Assembly (NCBI RefSeq): GCF_014196345.1
Contig: NZ_JACIDN010000003.1
Span: forward strand, 558,001 to 622,000
Reading direction: 5' to 3'
Origin: Methylobacterium brachythecii
Lineage (GTDB): Bacteria > Pseudomonadota > Alphaproteobacteria > Rhizobiales > Beijerinckiaceae
DNA: 64,000 nt
The notes beneath the pieces were generated by a model. The model had not been told where the DNA came from. It did no database searches and saw only the letters and a program-made list of their open reading frames with translations. Shown here piece after piece: positions 25,280 to 35,910 of the stretch (positions are counted from its first letter, which is position 1; each line of letters opens with the position of its first letter). Position numbers and translations under genes: made by a program.

Positions 25280-25621
25280 GATCCCGCTCGGGCCCGTGAG
25301 ACCCATCCCCTACGATTCGGCAGCGGGCGAGGCCGCTGCCGGTCATGGCCGTGGCGGCGATCCATGCATGCGTAAAAACCACCGCCGCGGGCGTAGCCCG
25401 CGATTGCCGAATCATCCCAAATATTCTGCCTAATTATCCCTAACCTACTGAAATTGCTTCGAAAATATGTTGCGCAAGCGCCACGCGCGACCACCATCGC
25501 CAGTATGGGCCACGTTAGCAGCCTGAATGTGCCGCACCGACAATTGCTGAGCTTCAAAACCCCGTGAAAAGTCCCGGCACACCCCGAATACGGGGGCGCC
25601 ATATAAAAAGGGGCTGGGGAA
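25280..25621. other. Regulatory leader upstream of lutH
   Basis: 342 bases without a gene. The middle (about 25400-25480) is clearly more AT-rich than the surroundings and holds the repeated TCATCCC/TTATCCC half-sites described separately. No riboswitch fold (cobalamin, for example) or terminator is recognisable. The lutH ribosome site (GGGGCTGGGGA) is at its right end. lutH probably has its own promoter here, apart from the lutA-G run. Confidence 0.55.
25403..25440. promoter_or_regulatory. Candidate lanthanide-responsive operator upstream of lutH
   Basis: ATTGCCGAATCATCCC (25403-25418) is shared, with one difference, with the lanM upstream region (28272-28287). A second copy of its core, AATTATCCC at 25432-25440, starts exactly 22 bases after AATCATCCC (25410), about two helical turns. 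The same spacing to a weaker second half-site is seen at lanM. The site is 182 bases before the lutH start. lutH is reported to respond to lanthanide, which makes an operator plausible; no regulator is identified. Confidence 0.45.
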
Positions 25622-28162
25622 ATGACGATGCGTGTGCTGCGAGGCAGCCTAATTGCTTCGGTCGCGCTATTGCCGGGAGCAGGCTACGCTCAGGAACAAG
25701 CAACGCTCGATGAAATCAGCGTCGTCGCAACGACGCCGGTTGGCGTTACCGGGACCGGCTATGGTGGGCGCGGTGGCGTTGCCCCCGGTCCGCTCGGAGT
25801 GCCGGCCGAGCCGCGCCTGCGCGGTGGCGCCCAGCCGCTCTACAAGATCCCGAGCACCGTCGAGACGGTCACCGCATCGCAGATCGAGCAGGATACCGGC
25901 ACGTTCAACGCCGTGGCGACGCTCGCCCGCGTCACGCCCGGCCTGAGCCTCTCGGACTCGCAGGGCAACAACAACCGCGTCGACGTCACGTACCGCGGCT
26001 TCACCGCGTCGCCGGTGCAGGGCGTCGCGCAGGGCCTCGCCGTCTATCAGAACGGCGTGCGCATCAACGAAGCCTTCGGCGACACCGTTCAGTTCGACCT
26101 GATCCCGCCCTCGGCGATCCAGCGCATCGATGTCGTCACCGGCAACCCGATCTTCGGCCTCAACGCGCTCGGCGGTGCGGTGAACATCCAGATGAAGAAC
26201 GGCTTCAACTGGCAGGGCACCGAGATCACGGCGCTCGGCGGTTCGGACGCCCGCATCGGCGGCAGCCTGCAATACGGCAAGCAGATCGGTGACTGGAGCT
26301 TCTACTTCAACGGCGACGGCCTGAACGATCGTGGCTGGCGCTACCAAAGCCCGAGCACGATCGGCCGCATCTACTCCGACCTCGGCTATCGCACCCAGGA
26401 TTCGGAATTCCACATCATCGGTAACTTCGCCCGGACCTATTTCGGCGCGGCCGCAGCGACTCCGGTCGACTTCACGCACCTCGATCCGCGCGCCATCTTC
26501 ACGTACCCGCAGACCACGACGACCCAGATGGGGACGCTCCAGGTCACCGGCCGCGTCGACATCTCACCGACCTGGGACCTGTCCGGCAACGCCTATTTCC
26601 GGCGCTTCAGCAACCAGTATGTCGACGGCAACGACGGCAACTTCGAGAACTGCAGCACGCGCTCGAACTTCCGTGGCCGCCTCTGCTTCGAGGATGACGG
26701 CTTCTCACCGGCACCCGGCCAGACGCAGGCCCAGTTCCGGAACCAGTTCCTGATGCTCGGCCGCGGCACCCCGGCGAACGGCATTCCGTTCACGGCCGGT
26801 GTCCCCTACGGCACCATCGACGTGACCAAGACCGAGGCGACCGGCTACGGCGGCTCGTTGCAGGCGGCCAACCGCGACCGGGTCTTCGGCTTCGGCAATA
26901 GCTTCGTCGTCGGCGGCAGCATCGACGTGGCCGACTACTCGTTCAAGTCATCCAGCACGCTCGGCGTGATCAACCCCGACCTCTCGGTGACCACGAACCC
27001 GGCCAACCCGACCTACGGCAACATTCCGGGTCTCGGCACGGAGTTCCTCCGCACGGCGGCTGCGCTCGGCATCGCACCGAGCTCCGTGATCGGATCGTCG
27101 CTGTCGATGGGTCTGTACGTCACCGACACGATCGATCTCACCGATCGCCTGTCCCTCACGGCCGGCGCCCGCCTGAACTTCTCGCGGATCTCGGCGACCG
27201 ACCAGACCGGCTTCTCGCCGGACGTGAACGGCACGCACTACTACTCGAAGATCAACCCGCTCGCGGGCCTGACCTATCGCGTGAACCCGGGTCTGTCGCT
27301 CTACGGCGGCTATTCGGAATCCAACCGCACGCCCACGCCGCTCGAGCTCGCCTGCTCGAACCCCGACCGTCCCTGCCTCCTGCCGAACTCGCTCGTGGCC
27401 GACCCGCCGCTCAAGCAGGTCACCGCGCAGAACTACGAAGTCGGTATCCGCGGCTCGATCCCGAACTTCTACGACGGCGGATTGTTCAGCTATAAGATCG
27501 GCGCCTTCCGCAACGATCTCTCCAACGACATCCTGCAGCTCGCCACTCCGGGCAACGCGGCACGCGGCTACTACGTCAACGTTCCGTCGACCCGCCGTGA
27601 GGGCATCGAAGTCGGCGGCGAGTACACGAAGGGCGACCTCTCGCTCTACGCCAACTACGCTCTGATCGACGCGACCTTCCAGTTCAACGGAACGCTGTCG
27701 TCGCCGAACAACCCCTCGGCCGACAACGATGGCGCGATCTTCGTGCGGCCCGGCGACAAGGTGCCGTTGGTCCCGGCCCATCAGATCAAGGCCGGCTTCG
27801 ACTACATGGTGCTGCCGGGCTGGCGCGTCGGCATGAACGTCCAGGCCTTCTCGTCCTCGGTCTACCGCGGCGACGAGTCGAACCTGAACCGCAAGCTGCC
27901 CGCCTACTACGTTCTCGGCCTGAACACGTCGTATCAGGTCACCAAGAACCTGCAGGTGTTCGGCCTCATCACCAACCTGACCAACAACCGGTATGCGACC
28001 TTCGGCACCTATATCGAGGGTGGCACCGTCGCGAACCGTTACCCGATCAACGACCCGCGCACGACGACGCTGGCCCAGCCGCTCTCGGTCTATGCCGGCC
28101 TCCGCTACCGGTTCGGCGACGATCCGGTCCCGATGGAAGAGCCGATCATCCGCAAGTACTGA
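25622..28162 (+). CDS. lutH: LutH, TonB-dependent outer-membrane receptor for lanthanide complexes
   Basis: 846 residues. Signal peptide to about residue 23 (GAGYAQ), a TonB-box-like segment (TLDEISVVA), a plug domain (about 60-190, ending IFGLNALGGAVNIQMKNG) and a 22-strand barrel. In M. extorquens this receptor takes up lanthanide, presumably bound to a secreted metallophore, and feeds the LutA/E/F transporter. The last barrel strand (LSVYAGLRYRF) ends with the expected aromatic residue, but a 14-residue tail ending IIRKY follows it. A perfect terminator follows at 28183. Confidence 0.92.
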   Translation: MTMRVLRGSLIASVALLPGAGYAQEQATLDEISVVATTPVGVTGTGYGGRGGVAPGPLGVPAEPRLRGGAQPLYKIPSTVETVTASQIEQDTGTFNAVATLARVTPGLSLSDSQGNNNRVDVTYRGFTASPVQGVAQGLAVYQNGVRINEAFGDTVQFDLIPPSAIQRIDVVTGNPIFGLNALGGAVNIQMKNGFNWQGTEITALGGSDARIGGSLQYGKQIGDWSFYFNGDGLNDRGWRYQSPSTIGRIYSDLGYRTQDSEFHIIGNFARTYFGAAAATPVDFTHLDPRAIFTYPQTTTTQMGTLQVTGRVDISPTWDLSGNAYFRRFSNQYVDGNDGNFENCSTRSNFRGRLCFEDDGFSPAPGQTQAQFRNQFLMLGRGTPANGIPFTAGVPYGTIDVTKTEATGYGGSLQAANRDRVFGFGNSFVVGGSIDVADYSFKSSSTLGVINPDLSVTTNPANPTYGNIPGLGTEFLRTAAALGIAPSSVIGSSLSMGLYVTDTIDLTDRLSLTAGARLNFSRISATDQTGFSPDVNGTHYYSKINPLAGLTYRVNPGLSLYGGYSESNRTPTPLELACSNPDRPCLLPNSLVADPPLKQVTAQNYEVGIRGSIPNFYDGGLFSYKIGAFRNDLSNDILQLATPGNAARGYYVNVPSTRREGIEVGGEYTKGDLSLYANYALIDATFQFNGTLSSPNNPSADNDGAIFVRPGDKVPLVPAHQIKAGFDYMVLPGWRVGMNVQAFSSSVYRGDESNLNRKLPAYYVLGLNTSYQVTKNLQVFGLITNLTNNRYATFGTYIEGGTVANRYPINDPRTTTLAQPLSVYAGLRYRFGDDPVPMEEPIIRKY

Positions 28163-28182
28163 AACGGATTGGATCGTTAGGC

Positions 28183-28212
28183 GGCGCGGCTCTCACGAGC
28201 CGCGCCGTTTTC
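28183..28212 (+). terminator. Rho-independent terminator after lutH
   Basis: Perfect 10-bp stem GGCGCGGCTC/GAGCCGCGCC with a TCAC loop, followed by GTTTTCGTTC, 20 bases after the lutH stop. It separates lutH from lanM, so lanM should be transcribed mainly from its own promoter. Confidence 0.88.
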
Positions 28213-28271
28213 GTTCTCGGGGGCAGAGGGATGCGATCACCCGCCGTAACGTCCAGAAATCCCTCAACGGT

Positions 28272-28309
28272 ATTGCCAAATCATCCCGGGCAAGTTACGC
28301 AATTTCCGT
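28272..28309. promoter_or_regulatory. Candidate lanthanide-responsive operator upstream of lanM
   Basis: ATTGCCAAATCATCCC (28272-28287) matches the lutH-upstream element in 15 of 16 positions. Twenty-two bases after its AATCATCCC core lies AATTTCCGT (28301), a degenerate copy of the second lutH half-site at the same spacing. It is 129 bases before the lanM start and 60 bases beyond the lutH terminator, where promoter elements are expected. The alignment is by eye. Confidence 0.45.
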
Positions 28310-28416
28310 TAGGTCGGGGTCGCGCCCTGCAGCATCGGCTGCGCCGGACGTTGCCTCGAACCGATCTTCTCACGTGGGCCGCCACGGCGGCCTTTTTCTC
28401 CCGGAGTGATCAATCC

Positions 28417-28827
28417 ATGGCCTTCAAGCTCACCAGCGCAGCTCTTCTCGCCGCGATCGTCACCGTCGGCGCGGCCGCCCCGCTCGCCGCCGCCCCGTCC
28501 ATGACCAAGATCGACATCGCCGCCTTCGATCCCGACAAGGACGGCACCATCGACGCCAAGGAAGTCGAGACGGCTGCCGCCGCTGCCTTCGCCAAGCTCG
28601 AGAAGGACAAGGACGGCACTCTCGACGTCAAGGAACTCGAAGGCCGCTTGACCGCCGCCGACCTCAAGAAGGCCGATCCGGATGGCGACGGCACCCTCGA
28701 CCAGAAGGAATACGTCGCCCTCGCGCTCGGCCTGTTCAAGGCTGCCGATCCGGACAACGACGGCACCATCGACGCCAAGGAGCTCATGAGCCCCGCCGGC
28801 TCGGCTCTGGTTCAGGTCATCCGCTAA
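28417..28827 (+). CDS. lanM: Lanmodulin, periplasmic lanthanide-binding protein
   Basis: 136 residues: Sec signal (cut near residue 26, AAAPS) and four EF-hands of the lanmodulin type, 12-13 residues apart: 38-49 DPDKDGTIDAKE, 62-73 EKDKDGTLDVKE, 87-98 DPDGDGTLDQKE, 111-122 DPDNDGTIDAKE. Proline at loop position 2, the lanmodulin hallmark, is kept in EF1, EF3 and EF4 but not in EF2, where position 1 is also Glu. The C-terminal SPAGSALVQVIR is characteristic. LanM binds trivalent lanthanides in the periplasm with very high selectivity. GGAG precedes ATG 28417 at a somewhat long distance. Confidence 0.95.
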   Translation: MAFKLTSAALLAAIVTVGAAAPLAAAPSMTKIDIAAFDPDKDGTIDAKEVETAAAAAFAKLEKDKDGTLDVKELEGRLTAADLKKADPDGDGTLDQKEYVALALGLFKAADPDNDGTIDAKELMSPAGSALVQVIR

Positions 28828-28907
28828 CATCGACGTGCACGCCGGCAGGGGATCGTCACCAGAGCAACGAGCCGCCTGAGCGGCCGACCATTCCCACCGG
28901 ACGGCAA

Positions 28908-28940
28908 GGGGCGCGGATCTCACGATCCGCGCCCCCTTTC
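28908..28940 (+). terminator. Terminator hairpin after lanM
   Basis: Perfect 12-bp stem GGGGCGCGGATC/GATCCGCGCCCC with TCAC loop, followed by CTTTCGTT. It lies 81 bases after lanM and before the end of the convergent glycosyltransferase gene. The TCAC loop is the same as at the lutH terminator. The U-tract is short, but stem strength makes function likely. Confidence 0.8.
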
Positions 28941-28986
28941 GTTGGCCTGCCTCGATGTCTGCAGAGCGCTTGCCGGCAACCCTCGC

Positions 28987-30546
28987 TCAGTAAGCGTTCT
29001 CGGTCTTGAGAAGCGCGAAGGGTGTGGTTGCCAGGATCTGGATGTCGAGCAGGATCGACCAGTTTTCGATGTAGTAGAGGTCGTGCTCGACACGGCGCTG
29101 CAGCTTCTCGGAGGTGTCGGTCTCGCCGCGCCAGCCATTGATCTGCGCCCAGCCGGTGATGCCGGGCTTGACCTTGTGGCGGGCGAAGTAGCCGTCGACG
29201 ACCTGGTCGTAGAGCGCGTTGGCGGCCTTGGCCTGCAGGGCGTGCGGCCGGGGACCGACCAGCGAGAGGTTGCCCTTCAGCACGTTGAAGAGCTGCGGCA
29301 ACTCGTCGAGCGAGGTCTTGCGGATGAATCGGCCGACCGGTGTCACCCGAGGGTCGCCCTTGGTGACGAGCTTGGCGGCGCCGGCATCGCCCTGGTCGAC
29401 ATACATCGAGCGGAACTTGAAGACCTCGATCAGCTCGTTGTTGAACCCGTAGCGCTTCTGCTTGAACAGCGCCGGCCCCTTCGAGCCGAACTTCACCGCG
29501 AGCGCCACGGCGAGCATCACCGGTGCCAGCGCGATCAGCGCGGCGCAGGCCACCACCTTGTCGAACACGTTCTTCAGGATCACGTCCCAGTCGGCGAGGG
29601 GCTTGTCGAACACGTCGAGCACCGGCACGGCGCCGAGATACGAATAGGCGCGCGGGCGCAGGCGCAGCTTCGTCGCATGCGCCGAGAGGCGGATGTCGAT
29701 CGGCAGCACCCAGAGCTTGGCGAGCATCTGCAGGATGCGCGTCTCGGCCGAGATCGGAATCGTGAAGACGATGAGATCGATCCGTGCCCGACGGGCGTAG
29801 GCGACGAGGTCGTTGACGTTGCCGAGCTTCGGATGCCCAGCGACGACGTCGTTGGAGCGCGCATCGCCCCGGTCGTCGAACACGCCGACGATCCGGATGC
29901 TGCTGTCGGCGGAGGCCTCCAGCGAACGGATCAGCTCTTCTGCAGCAGCGCCTCCGCCGACGATGGCGGTCCGGCGATCGAACAGGCCCTTGCTCATCTG
30001 CCGACCGATGAACACGAAGAGCACGACCCGACCGATGGTCAGCAGGCCGAGGCCGCCCGCGTAGAAGCTCGTCAGCCAGATGCGCGAGTAATGGTCGGAC
30101 AGCTTGGTCAGCACCATGGCGGTCGCGACGAGGAGGAAGGCGAGCGACCAGCCGAGCGCGAGCTTCGCGAAGGATTTCGGGATGCTGCGGAAGGCAGCGA
30201 TGCGATAACAGCCGCTGATCTGGAAGGCGGCGCCCGCGAGGCCTGCGATCGCGAGAATGGCCGCGACGTAGGACCAGCCGAGCGGCACCACGCCGCCGAG
30301 GGTGATCTCCTGAGCGACGAAGCCGAGCACGACGAGCGACAGGATCTCGAGGCCGCGCACGCAGCCCGAGAGCACCACCGGCGTGAGCGCGGGGCCCTTG
30401 AGCACGGGCGCCAGCGCCTCGGCCGGCGGCTGGGCCGAGGCGGGCGGCCCTTGCATCGGGGCGCCCTGATCCTCCGGACCGGACTGGCCGCCGATGCCGG
30501 GGGCGCCCGCTACGTCGAGGAGATCACGAACTCCGAAAGCACTCAT
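28987..30546 (-). CDS. Undecaprenyl-phosphate sugar phosphotransferase (WcaJ/ExoY type)
   Basis: 519 residues. After a Pro-rich N-terminus come four or five membrane segments, a CoA-binding-like Rossmann region (RTAIVGGGAAAEELIRSLE) and the C-terminal bacterial sugar transferase domain with KFRSMYVDQGD, RFIRKTSLDELPQL, NVLKGNLSLVGPRP and KPGITGWAQINGWRG. It starts exopolysaccharide repeat units by transferring a sugar phosphate to undecaprenyl phosphate in the inner membrane. The adjacent glycosyltransferase, 94 bases upstream on the same strand, would add the next sugar. Confidence 0.9.
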   Translation of the reverse strand: MSAFGVRDLLDVAGAPGIGGQSGPEDQGAPMQGPPASAQPPAEALAPVLKGPALTPVVLSGCVRGLEILSLVVLGFVAQEITLGGVVPLGWSYVAAILAIAGLAGAAFQISGCYRIAAFRSIPKSFAKLALGWSLAFLLVATAMVLTKLSDHYSRIWLTSFYAGGLGLLTIGRVVLFVFIGRQMSKGLFDRRTAIVGGGAAAEELIRSLEASADSSIRIVGVFDDRGDARSNDVVAGHPKLGNVNDLVAYARRARIDLIVFTIPISAETRILQMLAKLWVLPIDIRLSAHATKLRLRPRAYSYLGAVPVLDVFDKPLADWDVILKNVFDKVVACAALIALAPVMLAVALAVKFGSKGPALFKQKRYGFNNELIEVFKFRSMYVDQGDAGAAKLVTKGDPRVTPVGRFIRKTSLDELPQLFNVLKGNLSLVGPRPHALQAKAANALYDQVVDGYFARHKVKPGITGWAQINGWRGETDTSEKLQRRVEHDLYYIENWSILLDIQILATTPFALLKTENAY

Positions 30547-30640
30547 GGCTCAGGTCCAGGCCCATGCGCGAGGAGGTGAAGCGCCGGTTGGCGAGCCTAG
30601 CGCGCCGACGCTCTCGGAAGGTTTAATGGCGCTGCCGCAA

Positions 30641-31861
30641 TCAGGCCGATTGCGGGGCGGTCGCGTGAGCCTTGGCGCGGGACGGTACGGCTGCGTCTCG
30701 CGCCGCGAAGGCCGCGACGTAGCCCGAGAGCACGTCGGCGCCCATGCGCCTCATGGAGAAGCGCGCCTGCACGAAGGTGCTCAAGGCGCCGAAACGAGCG
30801 TCGCGGTCCTCCGGTGTCGCATCGAGAACCTTGGCGATCGCGTCGACCAACGCCCGAGCGTTTCGGGGAGCCACGAGGTCGAAGGCGCTCGGCCCGAAGA
30901 TCTCGGGGATGCCACCCACATTCGTCGCGATCAGCGGCTGTCCGGCGGCCGCCGCCTCCAGGACAACGTAGGGGAGGGACTCGGCCAATGACGGAACGAC
31001 CATGAGCCGGCCGCGCGCGAGCACGGGACGGATCGGCTGCGGCGGCTCGAACGTGACCGCCTCGGCCAGCCCGAGATGCGCGGCATGAGCCTGCAACGTC
31101 TCGGCATCCGGGCCCGATCCAACCATGAGGAGCCGCAGGGCGCGCCCCTGGCCCCGCAGCGAGGCGAGCGCATCGAGCAGCCATGGGATGCCCTTCGCTT
31201 CGCGCAATTCGCCGACATAGACGAGGTCATACTGATCGTCGGCCGGGATGATCGGCACGAACTCGGCCTCGCTGATGCCGTTATGGACGATGCGCATCTG
31301 GCATCGCGGCTCGCCGACGAAGGTCCGGTGACGCGCGGCCACGTATTCGCTCTCGAACAGGAACACGTCGGTGTGCCGCGCGAGAAATCCCTCGGCCGCC
31401 ATGTAGACGCGGTGCGACAGGCTGCCCGGCCGATAGTTGTAGCTGCCGCCATGCGGCGTGTAGGCGCGGATCGGCTCCGGCACTCCATCATCGGAGCGGA
31501 CGGGAGCGAGGCGGGCGTAGACTCCGCCTTTTGCGCCATGACCGTGCAGCACGTTGGCGCGAACCCGCTCGGCGACGTCCCGGACCGCCATCAGCGCAGA
31601 GAGATCCGACGGATGCGGGTTTCTCCGCATGGGAATGCGGGTCACGCCGAGCGCCAGGCTCGGCATCAACTCGCGCAAGGCCTCCTCGGCGCGGGCTCCC
31701 CCGGTCGTCGAGTCGCAGACGATGCCGACGCGATGCCCGGCTTCGCTCTGAAGGCGCGCAAGGTCGACGACATGGCGAAACAATCCGCCGATCGGCGCAC
31801 GAAACACGTGCAGGACCCGGTCGACCTGAGCGGGCTGGTGCGGATGTGCGGACGCGACCAC
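30641..31861 (-). CDS. Glycosyltransferase family 4 protein
   Basis: 406 residues from GTG 31861, with GAGGGAG 7 bases upstream. GT-B fold: N-terminal VFRAPIGGLFRHVVDLAR, and in the C-terminal half YVGELREAKGIPWLLDAL (EX7E region entry), MVGSGPDAETLQAHA, VPSLAESLPYVVLEAAAAGQPLIATNVGGIPEI. The latter holds the conserved donor-binding glutamates. It should add a sugar to an exopolysaccharide intermediate together with the WcaJ-type enzyme. Specificity cannot be read from sequence. Confidence 0.85.
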   Translation of the reverse strand: MVASAHPHQPAQVDRVLHVFRAPIGGLFRHVVDLARLQSEAGHRVGIVCDSTTGGARAEEALRELMPSLALGVTRIPMRRNPHPSDLSALMAVRDVAERVRANVLHGHGAKGGVYARLAPVRSDDGVPEPIRAYTPHGGSYNYRPGSLSHRVYMAAEGFLARHTDVFLFESEYVAARHRTFVGEPRCQMRIVHNGISEAEFVPIIPADDQYDLVYVGELREAKGIPWLLDALASLRGQGRALRLLMVGSGPDAETLQAHAAHLGLAEAVTFEPPQPIRPVLARGRLMVVPSLAESLPYVVLEAAAAGQPLIATNVGGIPEIFGPSAFDLVAPRNARALVDAIAKVLDATPEDRDARFGALSTFVQARFSMRRMGADVLSGYVAAFAARDAAVPSRAKAHATAPQSA

Positions 31862-32158
31862 GGCGTGCTCCCTCGGTGACGGCCTTGGGCCGGCTCGGGG
31901 AGTTCTGCAGCACGATGCGTCGGCCGTCGGTTAAAGCGGGCGCGGTCGCAGCCGCTCGAAGCCATTCCTGCATGATCTTTCCGAAAGCAGGGTAAGCGCC
32001 CGGCTAACGCCGCATGAGGCCTTCGACCGAACCGGATCAGCTCCGGTTCCACACGGCGCCGATCCAATTTTCGCCGGCGAAGCACCACCTTCCGCTCTGT
32101 CAAGCATGGTTCGACGTTGGCGCGGCACTAGCTTGGCCGTTCCAAAGCGGAGACGGCG

Positions 32159-32392
32159 ATGAGACAGTGGGCAGCAGGCAAGGTCATCCGGACACGGAAT
32201 TCGCTCTGGCCCGCTCCGCGTCGCTTGATGCCGGCAAGCCCCCCGATCCCGGCCGGCGGAGTACGCGCGAAACCGCTACCGGCGACGGCGCTGACGGCTG
32301 CCGACCTGATCGCGATGGCGCGCGCCGCGCGCGCCGCGTCCGACGTCAAGGCCTGCGAAGGAGACCAGGAGCCGGGCGCCTCCGAACCGTGA
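32159..32392 (+). CDS. Small hypothetical protein, 77 residues
   Basis: 77 residues from ATG 32159 (MRQWAAGKVIRTRNSLW), with GGAG 8 bases upstream. It has a proline-rich centre and an Ala/Arg-rich helix (AADLIAMARAARAASDVKA). No family recognised. It is convergent with gyrB, 12 bases from its end. The 297 bases before it, up to the glycosyltransferase start, hold nothing I recognise. Codon use is mixed, so this could be a spurious frame. Confidence 0.4.
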   Translation: MRQWAAGKVIRTRNSLWPAPRRLMPASPPIPAGGVRAKPLPATALTAADLIAMARAARAASDVKACEGDQEPGASEP

Positions 32393-32404
32393 GGTCTGCG
32401 GCGG

Positions 32405-35185
<2,781 letters not shown>

Positions 35186-35833
35186 TCAGTCCTGAAGGAA
35201 TGGGTTGGTCTGTCGCTCCTCGCCGAGCGTACCGGTCGGACCATGACCGGGGATGAAAGAAACGTCGTCGCCGAGCGGCAGCACCTTGTCGAGGATCGCC
35301 CGGATCAACTGCTCGTGGTTTCCGCCGGGAAGATCCGTGCGGCCGACCGAACCGCGAAACACCACGTCTCCGACCAGCGCGAGGCGCTCGTCGCGGCTCA
35401 TGAACACGACGCTGCCGGGTGAGTGCCCGGGCGCATGCAGGATGTCGAAGGTGAGCCCCGAGACGCTGACCTGATCGCCCTCGTCGAGCCAGCGGTCGGG
35501 CGTGACCTGACGCGCACCGGCGATGCCGTATTCGGCACCGGTCTGCGGCAACCGGTCGAGCAGAAAGCGATCGGCCTGGTGCGGCCCCTCGATCGGCACG
35601 CCGCCCAGCCGCTCCTTCAGCTCTGCCGCGCCACCCGCGTGGTCGATATGGCCGTGGGTGAGCAGGATCTTCTCGATCGTCAGGCCCTGATCCTTGATCG
35701 CAGCCTCGATCCGGTCGAGGTCCCCGCCCGGATCGACCACGGCGCCGACCTTGGTGGCATCGTCCCAGATCAGGGTGCAGTTCTGCTGGAAGGGCGTGAC
35801 CGGGATGATCCCGGCGCGAAGGGTTGCAGTCAT
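35186..35833 (-). CDS. MBL-fold metallo-hydrolase, glyoxalase II-like
   Basis: 215 residues from ATG 35833. The metal motif THxHxDH is present (ILLTHGHIDHAGG), with further ligands in LHAPGHSPGSV, VGDVVFRGSVGRTDLPGG and SFIPGHGPTG. It resembles the short YcbL-type hydrolases of the glyoxalase II superfamily, which hydrolyse thioesters, but lacks the C-terminal helical domain of true glyoxalase II. Substrate unknown. It follows the GH13 gene by 77 bases on the same strand and may share its transcript. Confidence 0.85.
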   Translation of the reverse strand: MTATLRAGIIPVTPFQQNCTLIWDDATKVGAVVDPGGDLDRIEAAIKDQGLTIEKILLTHGHIDHAGGAAELKERLGGVPIEGPHQADRFLLDRLPQTGAEYGIAGARQVTPDRWLDEGDQVSVSGLTFDILHAPGHSPGSVVFMSRDERLALVGDVVFRGSVGRTDLPGGNHEQLIRAILDKVLPLGDDVSFIPGHGPTGTLGEERQTNPFLQD

Positions 35834-35910
35834 TCGGTGTCCGAATAGGCGCGTGCGAGAGGCTGGCGCCCTTCTATCCGCAATGCGCGCGCCGTGCACC
35901 CATCGCCGTG

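Noticed and set aside
25280..25621. Cobalamin or other riboswitch before the TonB receptor gene
   Set aside because: No B12-box or conserved aptamer core was found, and the receptor is identified as LutH by its neighbours.
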